64,000 bases of DNA from Adineta ricciae. Its lineage: Eukaryota; Rotifera; Eurotatoria; Adinetida; Adinetidae. The notes beneath the pieces were generated by a model. That model saw only the letters and a list, made by a program, of their open reading frames with translations, did no database searches and was not told where the DNA came from. Within the stretch, counting starts at the first letter, position 1. Each line of letters opens with the position of its first letter. Where the stretch lies: contig CAJNOJ010000385.1 of assembly GCA_905250025.1 (NCBI GenBank), positions 21,177 to 85,176 on the forward strand. Direction: 5' to 3'. Of the stretch, positions 12,453-25,796 are shown one piece after another. A program made the position numbers and the translations under genes.

Positions 12453-14483
12453 AATCGATATCGGATAAGAATAAATAGATCAATTATTAATCGGAGTAGA
12501 AACGACGGCATCGGACTGCTGACAAAAAAGAGTGTCGATGTCAAAGACCACACACAACACGAACTATTTTACATTTCATTAAAATAGACTATGAACCATT
12601 CGAAACAGCTAAAAGCAAAAGAAAATGAGCACATCTCTTTAATCGATGAGATGCTAATAAAATCGACAATACTCGCTGGTTTCTTTTCTGTTTCCCTACG
12701 TCTGCATTTAAATTGATCACATGAATAATAAAATAAAAGAAGCAGAGAGAAAGAAGGAGAGAGAGAGAAGGAAGAGGATTGTGATTCAGTGTGTATACAC
12801 AGCAGATCCAAACAAACGAGAAACGACATTGTCATTACTTGCCATACGCATACAGATCTAGAGAGGTTTCCCAGCGAAGAAGAGAGAAAAGAAACTGCTT
12901 TTTTCAATTATACCGATGAAACATGCTCATGTATTCATATCTCCGTAAACTGAGGAGTCTTACATTATTTATCAGCATGTTTTCCTATTGATGAGCAGAT
13001 AGATAAAGGAATTTACTAATACATGATTAGAATACGGATTCCATGAAATATATATAGGAATTAATAGAGAAGAGGACAAAACCTCGTGTCTTCATTTCTC
13101 GTTTGTCTTTCTCGCGAGGCAATTTTCAGCATTGTTAGCAGAGAAAAAGTGGAACAATACATGGAAGTGATCTTCAGACACGCTATCTTCGTGCTTCTAG
13201 TTAATAAAATAATGCTATAATGCTCTTGTGTCGCGATTGATCAAAAGAAAAGTCAATTTCTAGTTAAGAGAAGAACACTATCTATGCTGGAGAAAATATC
13301 ATCAAACAAGTTGATACTTCAAGGAAAATTTCCACAAAAGAAATCTTCATGCGGAAATATTGACCTGATCGAAATGAGCAAATGAGAGGAAATAAAACTT
13401 TGAAGTTTCGATCACATTTGTATTTTTTTCATTTCGATTTCCTCGATGAAATTCTAGTCCCTACTCGCTCGCTCGTTCGTTCATTCGCATATATTTGCCC
13501 TAATTGAATTATGATCGTCAAAGAGAAAGACGATTCCATGCGCGTTGTTGATTTTCACTAGTGAGCAAAAAGAGAAAGAGAGAGAGAGATTTCGCCCGAT
13601 GTTCAAACCGTGATGATATATGTTTAAAGTTAACAGAGATTGCGGAAATGACTTTTGGACAGAAAGGTGATCATGGGTATCGTTACGAACGGAGAAAAGT
13701 CAAGATAATAATTTTTCAATCGACAATGCCAAAGAAAGGAAGCTATCAACTAGTCGACATCTACTTACATCGAACAAAAAACGAAGGAAGAAGAAAGCAG
13801 CAACAAGAATGTCAATTCGTTGACAGTTGCTCTTTCATTTATATCTCAGAACAAAGTTCTTCAATCTAACTCAATGCCTCTCATCAGTTTTCTTTTTATT
13901 AGAACTTGTCACGTATACATACTCGAAACAAAGCCCCACTAAATGAGTCTCTACAGATATTTAATTAAAATCGCCCATCTCATAGAATTAAGATGACGAC
14001 ATTCATCAATCTATCGAAGATAGAATCAATCATAGTTAAGCTATTAGTGTCTGTATTCTAGTACTTCATGAATTACACCAGAAGACATGCAGAGAGCAGA
14101 GAGAGAGAGATAAAAGAGCACATGTCATAATTCAATTTCTATGCTTGAATAAATGAAAAACATGGAATATAATAATGTAAGATAATTGCACAAGCGACAA
14201 GCGCATCTTCATCTGCCAGATCATTCAAGGTTTCTTTGATGAGACGAGAATAGGACGCATTCTTCTTGACAAAACACAACTTTATACATATGATTTCATT
14301 AAGTGAAAACATCGTGAAGTTCATTCATTGTTTATAATCTACAATGACGCATTTCAAGACTACTCGTGCTGTTAAAAATCATAATCTATTCTTTAGATTC
14401 ATTTCCAAGATGGTTAATTACGCATATAGACATCATCCTTAGTTCGTCGAAAGTTTCATATACGTAGATGTAGTTTTCTTGTC
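12453..14483. other. Noncoding region between the GluN3-like gene and hexosaminidase D
   Basis: About 2 kb without a convincing gene. It contains AG/GA-rich tracts near 12747-12775, 13571-13590 and 14100-14115 and long AT-rich stretches. Upstream of 12452 should lie the receptor promoter. Open frames at 12569-12907 (minus) and 13561-13869 (plus) are low-complexity or lack domain-like composition. Confidence 0.5.
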
Positions 14484-16376
14484 TCAAATTAACGGTCGTC
14501 GTTCCCAGAATAGTTTCCGTTCTTCGGGCACCAGTTCAGTGAATGTTGTATTAATTCGATCTTCGATTGGTTTGAAATAAAGGTCGATCCATTCGTCGAC
14601 CACATCTTTCGAATAAAGTTCACTTAAATGTTGTTCAACTGTCTGTTTACTCCTAGTCAAATCTTTCGACAGACTGTTTAACTCGTTTAAGCGTGACTGG
14701 AGTTCAACACGACGTACAAATGAATGTTTTCGATTGTATTGGGGCACGATTGTATCGAGGATTTTTAACTGACGTTCAACTTTTGGTAAAAGTATAGTTA
14801 AGAATGAAATACTTGTCCAGATCGATGTACCTAGATAAAAAAAACAGATGCTATTTCAAATCAATCTCGTATTAGTTTCTTCTTGCCTGGTAGAAAATTG
14901 CACAGTTGAGTATCTTTGTCAACTGATGCTAGTAGAGTCGAGCAACTACGCACGGAATCGCTAGTCAGATATTCATCGGTATTTAAAGCGTGTAAGCTGT
15001 AGAGAAGTGATGGGTATGCTGTGGGTAGGATATCACACAAAGGCATAAAATGATCGAATCTCGACCAACCAGTTAAGATGATGCCGGAAAAAGAATCCGA
15101 ACGAAATGTTGGCGATTCAAGGAAATGCAACCATTGACGATTATTCGAGACATGATGTTTGGTATTTGTGGTCAGAGAATATCGATGAAGGCCACCTTTG
15201 AACGCGCTTGCAGCCCACATTGTTTTGAAATATCTCGGATAGATTCGCCAGCCTAATAAACTTTTGTAATAATCATCGAATGTTGGAAAATAATTCCATG
15301 ACACTGGCTCGATCAGTCCTTCGATCTGTTTCAGCTACAAAAAGCAGAAAACTAGGTCTTGTGATCTATTTTTTGTAATATCATCAGATATGATTTACTA
15401 ATTTTCGGTTTCGGAGAAATGAATCTCCACGAAGGATGTCGTCCCAGATCAGAATTCGAATCCGTGGTCGAATTTTTCGTACAATATCGATAACACGTCG
15501 TATATGTCTTAAAGAAAAATCGTAAAAGAAATCTATAATTATCCGTGAAGCTTTACTGAATATAAGTTTCCGCAGAACTCATCGTTTTTCCTTCACAAGA
15601 CGGATTTGTGTTCGTCACAGTAACTTCATCACAGCCAATATGAATAGTTTGACTATTTGGATGCATATCGAGTGTTTGCTGTACAAGATCTAGAGTATTT
15701 GATAAGAATATCGATCGATCTTTGCTGTTCTTCCCTAATAGAACACTAACCTTCGAGCAAATTGTAAGTCTTATCTACACAAGGTGAAATCACCGTAGGC
15801 AGTTTGGGATCGTCACGATAAGACTCAAATTCACGTAATTTAAGTATCCATTCCAGATGACCGAATGTTTGGATCAATGGGATGATCTCCAAACCCTGCC
15901 TTTTCGCTGACTGTTCTATTAGTTGTATATCCGATTTGGTGTAGCCATAGCGATGAGTGGCCTTTCATACGAAACGATTGTTTTCCTTCAATTCTCAAAT
16001 GAATTCTACTTACATTAGCCAGACTGCCTTGCAATGGAAGTGTGTCTTCATATTCAATTACAACACCTTTGACACCCATTTGTAATTTCGCCAGGAAAAT
16101 AAAAAAAGAGTCGAAAAACTTCTCTGCTTTCGGTGGCGCGCCTTTGAGATCGAGATGAATATACTTGGGTAGATCCGGTCGACCATTTCGATCGTTTTTT
16201 ATCCGAGGTAAATACAAATTCTCTCGTTCAGAAGAACCGAAATCTGTTTTACTCTTCGATACGACGATCCATCGTACACAAATCGTTAATATGAACAACA
16301 AAAACGCCGCTAAAGTCAACTGTCGAACGTTTCGATATAATCTAGAGATTTTCTTTTGAATGGTTAATGCTGACAT
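14484..16376 (-). CDS. HEXD: Hexosaminidase D-like glycoside hydrolase family 20 enzyme
   Basis: Removes terminal beta-linked GalNAc or GlcNAc; the family is HEXD/HEXDC (GH20). The ATG at 16376 starts a short cytosolic piece and one membrane helix (LAAFLLFILTICVRWIVV), so this is a type II membrane protein. The catalytic barrel follows: IHLDLKGAPPKAEKFFDSF, GVKGVVIEYEDTLPLQG, LEIIPLIQTFGHLEWILK and IHIGCDEVTV, whose adjacent Asp-Glu is the catalytic pair. Then come RIRILIWDDILR, WAASAFKGG and GIILTGWSRFDHF, all diagnostic of HEXD. The C-terminus is a helical tail ending ERRPLI. At least seven exons are needed; the first is 16014-16376, and the introns at 15962-16013 and near 15690-15750 have consistent phase. 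The N-terminal anchor is a difference from mammalian HEXD, which is mainly nucleocytoplasmic. Confidence 0.9.
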
Positions 16377-16941
16377 GTCCAATGATGTTGTATTATCATA
16401 TTGAATAGTAAAGTAGACGACAAACGCGCGCCACTATTCGGTTGAAATGTTACATATATCATTGTCGATTGCCTACGTTGAAGTACAAGTGCGCTGAAGC
16501 GTGTCAAATGCACGAGTATGTTTTCAAACTGTGTCGTGAGTTTCCTTGTTGACGACTTCATTGGCAAGGTTTGATGCGAGAGTGAAAGAAGAGGACGTCT
16601 TCGAAATCTCGATTTAGTTTAGTTTTTTATTCGTGTTCGTAGAGAAAGTCATTCAACATATGATAACCGAAAGAAGAAGAGACATAGGACAGGAACGAAA
16701 TGAAGTGAATGATTTGTGCCTTTCTTTTAAAAATAAATGAGCAATGTTACAAACAATCGTTAGCTATAAATATGATGACGATGATGATGGTTGTTTTGAA
16801 CGTACAGATTGAAAAGAGAAGATCAGCGAAAGAAACAAGAATGAAAGAAAATATAGATACACATCAAGAAGAATAGACAATCCTAAAAGTTGACAAAAAT
16901 GTTCGTAATGCAATATGATTCGAACACGAGTGATCAATTTC

Positions 16942-17625
16942 CTAAGTTTCATGGGCATACTTTTCCGTCCAATCACGAGCTAGAAGAAAGAAACCCGGAA
17001 ATCGAAAGAGTCGTTTGAAACGGCGAAAGTTTACCTATTGCTTTTGCTCCTTTTTCATCTGCCTTCCATTTTTCGGCGACATCAGCATCCAGAAAATCAT
17101 CCGGGTTCGGCGCACTTAACAAAGCTTGGATCGAAAGAAGAACAGTACGAATTTGCAAAGCTGGACTCCACTTCTCTACGAAAAACATCGGTTGAACACA
17201 AAAGAAGTTCCACTACTCGCCGTTACCTTTGAGAATGTCTAAACATATACGACCTAGTTTATCAATATTTGGATGGTAAAGTTTTGTCATAAATCGGACT
17301 TTTGGTGGTGCCATTGGATATTCATCTGGTAAAAACAATTCCACTTTGAATTTGCCACCCTCATAGGGGCTCTACAAGAAATTTGACAAGACAAAAGGTT
17401 CAGTAAACTTTCCCAACGAGAATTTACCTCGCTCGGACCGTCGATAACGACTTTGAAGTAACGAGCATTGTTTTCATCGGGTGCTGCGATTATACCTGGC
17501 ACTGGTTCTTGCTGCAATCGTGCGCTTTCCTAAGAAATTTTGAAATAAATAGCATAGAAGAAAAACAAATCTACTGGGAAAATTACCTTTACAATACGCT
17601 TTGTCAATGCTCCGTTCTCATTCAT
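16942..17625 (-). CDS. UBE2N: Ubiquitin-conjugating enzyme E2 N (Ubc13)
   Basis: The E2 that, with a Uev partner, builds Lys63-linked ubiquitin chains in DNA-damage tolerance and signalling. The ATG at 17625 gives [18 protein letters not shown]. Later exons carry [18 protein letters not shown], then [18 protein letters not shown], then the active site GRICLDILK with its catalytic Cys, then [20 protein letters not shown] and [14 protein letters not shown]. The last short exon ends [12 protein letters not shown]. The [13 protein letters not shown] block, with no insertion after the active Cys, separates Ubc13 from other E2 classes. Five or more exons with short introns. About 150 residues, the usual family size. 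It lies head-to-head with the golgin-like gene, about 570 bp apart. Confidence 0.95.
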
Positions 17626-18196
17626 TCTTGTATGATTTAATCAGAAAAAAATTTTTCAATCTAAAGAAGAACTATTCTTGTAAGGAATGTTCGTTTGTCA
17701 TCCGATGAAAGAACAAATTTCACTGGACTACGAGTTAAGAACGTTTGTTGACTGTTGTTTATTTTTGTCTTCATGAAAATCGAGCGACATCTTTGATACC
17801 AACAAAACACCTTTTCTCAACACAATGGACTAAACTAGAATTCGTTATGGTTAGTATTATCGTCATTGATAACTAGTCTATCGAATTTCGAATGCAACGA
17901 AAACAAACCGTTAATTCGATCGTTATAGACAAAAATATGGACCAATAGAATGAAAGTGTTCAATCGAGTCTGTGCGTGTACATTCATCTGAATATTATCA
18001 ATGAGAATCTTTTGTTTAGCGGCTCGTAGTTAAATTGCATATCGTTTCACACTTAACAGCAATTTTTCGATCCGAACTAGTGACACCTGAAAAGACGATT
18101 CGATTGGTTGTTTCTGTCACCGTCTCCTCATGTTCAAAATTCATTTCGTGTAACAAGCCTTGACTTTACAGGCAGACGAAAAGCAGACAGTTCTGA

Positions 18197-21100
18197 ATGC
18201 AAGCAGACGAATCTTCGAGCAATGATGATCGTATAGCCGGGTTAGAATCTCAAATTCTCAATTCTCAAGAAATCATTGCTCGTCTCAATCGGGAATTAGA
18301 TAGTGCATTACTACGAATTACTACACTTGAAAGTGTCTGTTCGGATAACCAAACTGATCTTCACGAAAAGCGTTCGCGGATTCAACAATTGACTGATGAA
18401 CTTATTGAACAAGAGGAAGTTAACGAACGTTTAAGAGACGATATCCGAAGCAAAGAATCTCAGATAGACTTTAATCGAGAATTACATGAATTAGTTATCA
18501 ATGAACTTGATAGTTACAATGAAGAATCTCCTGAACTTCTTCTTGAACAATACCGAAATCACCAACGGTCGAAATTTCACCAGCTTCTCCAAGAAAGTTT
18601 AACCACGGATGATATCTCGAGTCTGATCGATTCTGATGACATTCTCTTTGAATTATTAACACGCTTGAATAGTTTCTCGCGGCTGAAAGAAACACTTTCA
18701 CGTGATAGTCAACAACTTCAACACATTCGAACATTATTACATGTAACTCCCGATCATACCGACGACATTATCCAAGATCTATTAACGAAAAAAGAATGTC
18801 TTGAACACTTACGTATGAAAACGGATAAGAATCACGAAATGACGGACATGGATCTGATCAAACATGTTCTACATAGTTATTTCAATTACCAACAACAAGA
18901 ATCAGATCTGAAAGACATCACCGAGCGATACAATGAAGCGATGAATGTTCGTACGTTCTCTTCGTATCTTTATTATCTCGCGGTATTTTTTGTTGCTTAA
19001 AGATGAATGCAGAACTGTTACAACAGGAAAAACAAATCGATGAACTGATTTCAACGTTCGATCAACAATCGAATCCTCTTCTTGGATCTCCATTGGATCG
19101 TCTTCGAATGATACTTCAAGCGAATCGTGACCATCAACAAACACTATCGATCATATCCATGAATGAAAAACTATCTGATCTGAAGGAAAACTTGATAAAT
19201 CTTTTGAAAATAGATGAACAGAATGGTAGGTTTGACGAGATTCTTTCTGCTTCAACAATCAACATTGTTTTTCAGAAACAAATCAAATCGATCGAATCTC
19301 GTGGCATATCCAAGCATTGATTGACTTTCGAGAAAATCTCTCAAAGAAATTATCCGTGTCTAACGATCCAGAATCGATTTTACAACGTATTAATGATTAT
19401 CAAAGAATTCTAACTGTACTCAATTCAAATGAAAACTCCTGGACAGATGATACAACCGAGCAACTACTAGTGAAACTACAGACTATGGTAAGAAGAGAAC
19501 AATTTCTCGTTCACAGGCACCGTTGTATTCTCATAGAACGATTCAACCAATCGTATGGATGATCTCCAGAAACAGCGTGATGAAGCTGTGGATAATGAAA
19601 CACAATTACAGGCAGATATTGAAGAGATTGCTGATGAATTTTCAGCGAAAACCCATGACGATCGAAGTAAACTGTGTTCTTCTTTTCCTTTGAAAACTGT
19701 CCTTGTCGATTGTAGAATCGAATTTAACACGTATTCATCAAACATTGCAGTCGCTGAATAATTTTCGTCAAGAACTTTTTGATCGAACACAAACGAAAAC
19801 CGACCACGATTTTCTTCAATTACTTTCCCAATATCAACAAAACCAAGGTTAATTTCTTTTCGTTTCTTTGCTTTCTCAATCTTCTCCTATTAGATAATCA
19901 AATAGAAATCGAGAAAAATCATCTTGACGATTTGAACGAAAAGTACCAATCAATGATTGCCAGTAAGATGCCGAGTGAATAGAACCGTTCGATATGATAT
20001 GCTTGAAACTTTTAGAAGAAGAGATTCTCGAGCAAAGCATCGAGCGATTAACGACTAGACTTGGTTTATTCGTCGATAACGGGGATAATCCAGATTTACC
20101 AGCTAAAATTGATCAAGTTTATCAAATCATTGATAAATTCTGTTTGGATTGTTGTGAATTGACGTCAATGGATATGACACAAGTAGGCTTTATCGAAATG
20201 TCGAAACACATTCGAGTTATTGCTCAAGAACATAACCAAATAAAACAATTGATTCATGAAGCAGGATTTCATCAAGTATAAAAACACGAGAAAATAAGTC
20301 GCTTGTAGCTTCCGCACTTTTCCTTTAGTCAACAGATGATTTCAATGTAATTTCACAATTTCAAATCTATATCAGCAAAACTCAGCACTTATGCAAATTG
20401 ATTTGTAATGATGATGTTAGTATAGATCAAGCCATTGCTCAATGTCAACATGATAAAACTCTCATCGAAAAGTGTAGGATGTGAAATAATTTCTATCAGG
20501 CAAATATCCACATGCTTCTATTCATTCTAGTGTCGGATTTCAAGCAACAACTGCTGCATCGATTGTCTCCTGACGATGAAGAACATGTCGTTGAGCGTCT
20601 CAATGAATTGTATCAAGCAAACACTGATTTGAAAAGTAGTTGATCATATATTCATCTCAGAAAGAAGATTTTTCCAATCATTTCGTAGACAAATTACAGC
20701 ATGTCAATGATTCAGCCAGCACGATGAAGAAGGCTATCGGTGAACATGAAGAAACACTGGAGAAACTCCGAGATCAACGCGAACGAATGCTGACTAAAAT
20801 GAAAGAAATAAAAACCAATAACGAATCCTTAACTGACCAAGTATGAATATCTTCGTTTTGTTTATTTAATAAAATCTACACATCTTCTAGTTGAAACAAG
20901 CGAATGAATCACTTTCCGAACGATATCGAATGGAAATCGATTATAAAAATCAAATCGAACAACTCGAACAGCAACTGCGTAGTGTCAATAATCAACTACA
21001 AACGACCTTAGACGAATGCCGAACACAACAAGATCTACAGGATGCTATGAAATTGGAAATAACATCGATACAAGTAGATTTTCTATTTAAATACGAAATC

Positions 21101-22136
21101 TTTGATGAAGATTAGATATTCTTTTCAGCAAGAAAACGATACTCAACGGAAATTATACGAATCACGTTGTCGACAGATCATCAATGAGAAAAATCAATTA
21201 GACAAAACCAGAAAAGAATTACTAGAACAGAAACAATCACTTGAAGATGAAAATAAACACCTACAGACAATTCTACAAACCATTCAAAGTCAGAAAAGTC
21301 AACCTTCGACTTTTCATGTCACATGAAACTCTTCTTCTAGATACACTTGAAAATGTCGATGACATAAATTCAATCGTCGATGCCATTTTACAACTTCGAC
21401 AAGAACATCTGTCATTAACTACTGAACTGAACCGCAAACACGAAGAAATCAATCGAGATAATGAAAAGTTAGTATTGAATATGCAACAGCAACAACATCT
21501 GTTAGATGAATGCAATCGATCGAAGAGTGAATTCGAAAAGCGCTTACTCGATGACGAACAGCAGTTGAGAAATTTACAACGAGAACTGAAAAATAAAATT
21601 GAACAGTATGAACAATTACAAAACGAATACCAAACTTATAGAGAAGAAAACTCTGTAAAGAAAGCCATTGACGTACCCCTGACGAAATCACCTGAAGTAA
21701 TTCTCGATATCGAACAACCTTCGCTACAAGTCTTTCCAGTTCAACAAAAAGTGGAATCGAATAACTGGTAAGTCAACTCGAATGAAAACATTTTCTCGTA
21801 ATTTTCTACTCTTAGGATGACGATTAATATACATGATGAGGAACCTTCGTTAACTACAATGAATAAACGTAAGTTGTACGTCTGTCGAGAATGTGCATTT
21901 AAGGATTGTTGTTCAGATTCTTCGATTAGTACGTCAGCAGCATTATTAAACATGTTCGGCGAATTAAAAAGGTAGAGTCAGCCGATGGATGACTTCTCAC
22001 TGATTTACAAAATCTTGTTTTTAGTAAACTTGGAATCACTTTAACACATCGTCCTCGGTCGTCGTCCGTGTTTTTCTTTTACTTATGCGCCGTTCATTTG
22101 TTGACGTTTTATTTATTATTTCTCCGCCATTGTTAA
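18197..22136 (+). CDS. Tail-anchored golgin-like long coiled-coil protein
   Basis: About 1,000 residues, nearly all heptad-rich coiled coil (for example LRDDIRSKESQIDFNREL and QIEQLEQQLRSVNNQLQ). About 15 short introns of roughly 50-70 nt interrupt it; checked junctions at 18946/19003, 19225/19276, 19487/19537 and 21973 keep frame. Near the C-terminus is a small Cys cluster (CRECAFKDCC). The last exon encodes KLGITLTHRPRSSS and one terminal helix (VFFFYLCAVHLLTFYLLF) ending RHC. That layout, a basic stretch and then a C-terminal membrane anchor, matches Golgi tethers such as golgin-84, CASP and giantin; the FYLCAVHLL pattern is close to theirs. Which golgin it is cannot be told from sequence alone. 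A CAG acceptor at 18169-18171 lies 25 nt before the ATG with no obvious donor. Confidence 0.75.
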
Positions 22137-22206
22137 TCATTTGCATTTTGTTTCTTGCTATTTCCAATAATCTTTTCGATGGGAGGCAATTACTCTTCGA
22201 ATATGT

Positions 22207-22217
22207 TTTAGATAAAC
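22207..22217 (+). promoter_or_regulatory. Possible trans-splice acceptor before the OARD1 start
   Basis: A pyrimidine-rich stretch ends in TTTTAG at 22211, only 6 nt before the OARD1 ATG and 75 nt after the stop of the preceding same-strand gene. No donor or extra coding exon lies between. Spliced-leader trans-splicing is known in bdelloid rotifers and would explain it; this is inference. Confidence 0.4.
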
Positions 22218-22701
22218 ATGCCGCTCGTCTTTCGTGAAGTCACTGGCGATCTGTTCTCAGTTGCATCTAATGTTTCGCTCGCACATTGTGTTTCGCAGGA
22301 CATGAGCATGTCTAAAGGCATCGCCACATTGTTTCGAAACAAATTCGGGAAAATCAATGAGCTGAAAAGTCAAAGTAACGATTGTTCATCGTCTCTCTTC
22401 TTCAAATGATTTTTTGCTCTATGTAGATACATCGATTGGCGGTTGTGCGTATATCACAGCTGCCAATCGTCATGTGTTCTATTTAGTAACGAAAGAAAGA
22501 TATTTTTATAAACCAACCATGTCATCGCTAGAATCAAGTCTTCGCGCAATGAGAGATCTATGTATTAAGAATGATATTCATCAATTAGCAATGCCTCGTA
22601 TCGGTTGCGGATTGGATAAACTCAATTGGGATCAAGTATCTCGGCTGATTCAACGTGTATTTGAAGAAGATGATATTGAGATTACTATTTATTCTATTTG
22701 A
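22218..22701 (+). CDS. OARD1: OARD1/TARG1 macrodomain ADP-ribose hydrolase
   Basis: Removes ADP-ribose from glutamate and deacylates O-acetyl-ADP-ribose in the DNA-damage response. Two exons: 22218 to about 22370, then about 22425-22701, joined by a GTAACG...TGTAG intron in phase. Residues FREVTGDLF and LAHCVSQDMSMSKGIATLF form the first nucleotide-binding part. The second exon carries YLVTKERYFYKPT, whose final Lys matches the nucleophile of human TARG1, and MPRIGCGLDKLNWDQV, whose Asp matches the second catalytic residue. It ends ITIYSI like the human ITVYTL. Length is near 143 residues, about that of the human enzyme (152). It starts 81 bp after the golgin-like gene, which hints at co-transcription. 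Confidence 0.94.
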
Positions 22702-24194
22702 AATCTTTTTTATCTGTGTAATATTTCGATGGTGAACAAAAACAAATAAAAAATGATTTTTATACCAAACAAACGTCATACTACAGATTTCACATATAAA
22801 ATCATATATTCTTATTCACCTTTTCCATCTGATTAGCAAGACCAATGTCCGACAATAGAAAAAAAGAGCCTTTTTCTCCTCTTGAATTACAACCGATGAC
22901 GAGATGACTGAACAAGAAGGGAACATAATGTTCATGATTTCATTATCACTCCATGTTGCCATGCTAGCAGCGGTAACTTGTTCAAAATGTGATAATAGGC
23001 ATATAATAGAAAAAAGTGAACGTGTGATACATGATGTTGGTTGGATGAAAGGTGCATACCACAGGAGAATAGCTATTTCGTATCCACGTGCATCGAGAAA
23101 TATCGACTCGTTCGCGTGATGATAGAAAATTCAACTCACGATTAATTTATTCAAAAACAAGATGGGACAAATTAAGCTGTGACAAGAACAATCTCTTCTC
23201 GAGAGAATCTCAGCAGGATAAAAAAGACATTGTTCATTTCATAGTTCTCATAGATACGTTGATTCTCGGACTAATCGAAAAAATTAAGATCCAATCATGC
23301 TTAACTGCAAGATATTGGCTTTATTTAACCATTCCAACAATGACTAATCAGTCCAATCTATCGTGTCGTATCAGTCAAATTAGTGACGTAGAATTTATGT
23401 AATTCAGACCGTAACCATGCCTATGTTTCTAACATAACTAGCTATCAGGAAAACGTTCGTTGCAACGACAAGATGTCTGATATCCGTTATGACATAAGAT
23501 GATGATGATCAGCATTTGTTTGTCGAAGAAATCTAACAAATTGAGACGATAGAGAATGATAATTCTTCAAAAACGATAATGAACAAGATTGTTTGTTGAG
23601 TAGAGGAAGAAATATGTACACAAGGCGACTTGATTTTTCTTCGATGTTCAATTTCGCATCGATGATGATAGATGAAAGTAAATCACCGAAGAGAACAAGC
23701 TGGTAATGGACTATACAAAGAAGAAAATAACACGTGAAATATGTTCTAACGTTTTTCATTGAATTAATGAGAATACTTTCATGACAAAATCTTTTTTTCT
23801 CTATGCAACGAATGTTATTCACACATGATATGGATACATCGTTCTTTTTCCTGTTCATTTTTGTAGTTATGAATGAACCCGACATGAATAAGTGAATGCA
23901 ATTATCACTTAAAATCAAAGTTTTCTAAACGATGACCTGCTGTGCTTGACGTATGATGTGGAATTTATCGACATTTTTCTTCTTTCTTTACCGTGATTTA
24001 TCAGAAAGAAAGATTTCTTTCTTTTTCTTGATTTTCCTATTGGTCAATGCGTATCATTGGTTGATTTTGCTCTCTCCTCTCCTTCTCTCGATTGACATAT
24101 TATTCTTTTTTATTCTAACATCCGTTCATTACTGTTCATCTTTTTCTTTTAGTCGATTAGCACCTGTCGCATATAGAGCGTGAACAGCAGCACT
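22702..24194. other. Noncoding region upstream of the T-box gene
   Basis: About 1.5 kb with short, biased open frames on both strands and no recognisable domain. TC-rich DNA lies near 23970-24150. An AG acceptor-like site at 24151-24152 precedes the T-box start by about 42 nt. It probably contains the T-box gene's promoter. Confidence 0.5.
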
Positions 24195-25796
24195 ATGCTA
24201 ACGCCACTCGCAACAAAAGAAGAAGATGAAACTAAACTTTCATCCGAGTACTATTCTCCACACTACACACCTCAACATCACCATTACTATTACCATCCGA
24301 TTCCATTCAATGACGATTCAAATAATCTTCATCATCCTCAAACTCCAAGTGTCTATGATCCAACTCAATACTATGCCTTATCTCCTGGATATTCTCAATC
24401 TCAAAGTACTGCACCTACGCGTCTTAACGAAGACGACCCAAACAATCAATTGTCTTCGACAATCTATATGCCCATTTATCATCATCATCATCGGCATCAA
24501 TACTCACCTGACGAAATCATATATCCACAGAAATCAGTGGATCAACAATCAGCATCGATCTATGATTACAACATCTCACCAATCCCACCCATACCACCGA
24601 ATCAAATGTTTCATCAGCATCCAAATTATATGCAAACACCTACAGAACAAACGCCTTGTAGTACCAGCAACAGTGGTGACTATATGACTCCCTATGTAAG
24701 TGAAAATTTCATCGACTTTATTGATACCAAGCTTTGTTTTCATTGCAGTCACCGTTGAATGGAGCTTGCCGGTCCGACTCAATCATTGTTGAGTTAGTCA
24801 ATCGGCCATTATGGTTACGGTTCGCTCCCCACACACTTGAGAATATTATCACTAAAAGTAAGGCAATGCTGTTTGTCTGAATCTGCGAATTGATTTGAAT
24901 TTGATTCTCTTTACTTAGCTGGTCGTCGAATGTTTCCAACTCTTGAATACAAAGTCTACGGATTGAAACCTGAAGCAACCTATAATATGTACGTGGATAT
25001 GATTTTAGTTGATGTGAATCATTGGAAATTCAATTCGGGTAAATGGGTCCCATCGGGCCAAGCTGAACAATGTCAAAAAACAAGTAAAGAACCGGAAATT
25101 TCTCACAATGAACATTGATCGACACGAATTCATTGTAGATCATGTGTATTTACATCCCGATTCACCCAACAGTGGTGCACATTGGATGCGAAATGAGAAA
25201 ATTTCTTTTTCAAAACTAAAACTAACAAACAACAAACAATTACCAACAGGGCATCCACAAAATCAAGTAAAATATCCTTCAAGGCAACTTCGAAACGAAA
25301 ATAATCACTTCTCTATCCTTCAGATGACGTTGATTCTCAATTCTATGCATAAATACATGCCACGCTTGAATATCGTCGAGGTCAGTGGTCGTTCGTCTGA
25401 TCCAACTTCATCAAACAAATCGAATTCGCCACCCAAACATACTTTTACATTTCCTGAAACACAATTCATCGCAGTTACTGCTTATCAAAACACTGATGTA
25501 AGTCTCTCGTTCTGCATTCGATGCTGTTTCATCTCCGATACTTTCGTAGGTCACGCAATTGAAAATCGATAACAATCCATTCGCTAAAGGCTTTCGCGAC
25601 AGTTCCGACAATCGGTAAGTCCCATTTGCTGTTGATTTATTACTTACGCTGATTTGTCTGTAGTAGTACCTATCATTCATATTCGTACGGTTCTCCATCG
25701 CCGCCTTACGGCTTGGTAAATAGCGCACCATTGGATTACTATGGCAATGCTGCTTATGAGCATCAACAGGCATATAAAAAGAAACGACATAATTAA
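24195..25796 (+). CDS. T-box transcription factor, Tbr1/Eomes/Tbx21-like
   Basis: A DNA-binding developmental regulator in the nucleus. Exons: 24195-24695, 24749-24857, 24919 to about 25084, then from about 25130, about 25324-25498, about 25550-25613 and about 25665-25796, all in phase. The first exon is Tyr/His/Pro/Ser-rich and disordered. The T-box then runs [113 protein letters not shown] and [26 protein letters not shown](K)F...GKWV and the QNTDVTQLKID block favour Tbr/Eomes over Brachyury or Tbx2/6. Only about 45 residues follow the T-box, ending in the basic KKKRHN, much shorter than vertebrate Tbr proteins. The first true ATG is at 24195. Confidence 0.9.

Noticed and set aside
24226..24687. 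153-codon open frame overlapping the first exon of the T-box gene
   Set aside because: It is a +1 shadow of the Tyr/His/Pro-rich coding exon; its Ile/His-rich translation has no domain-like pattern.
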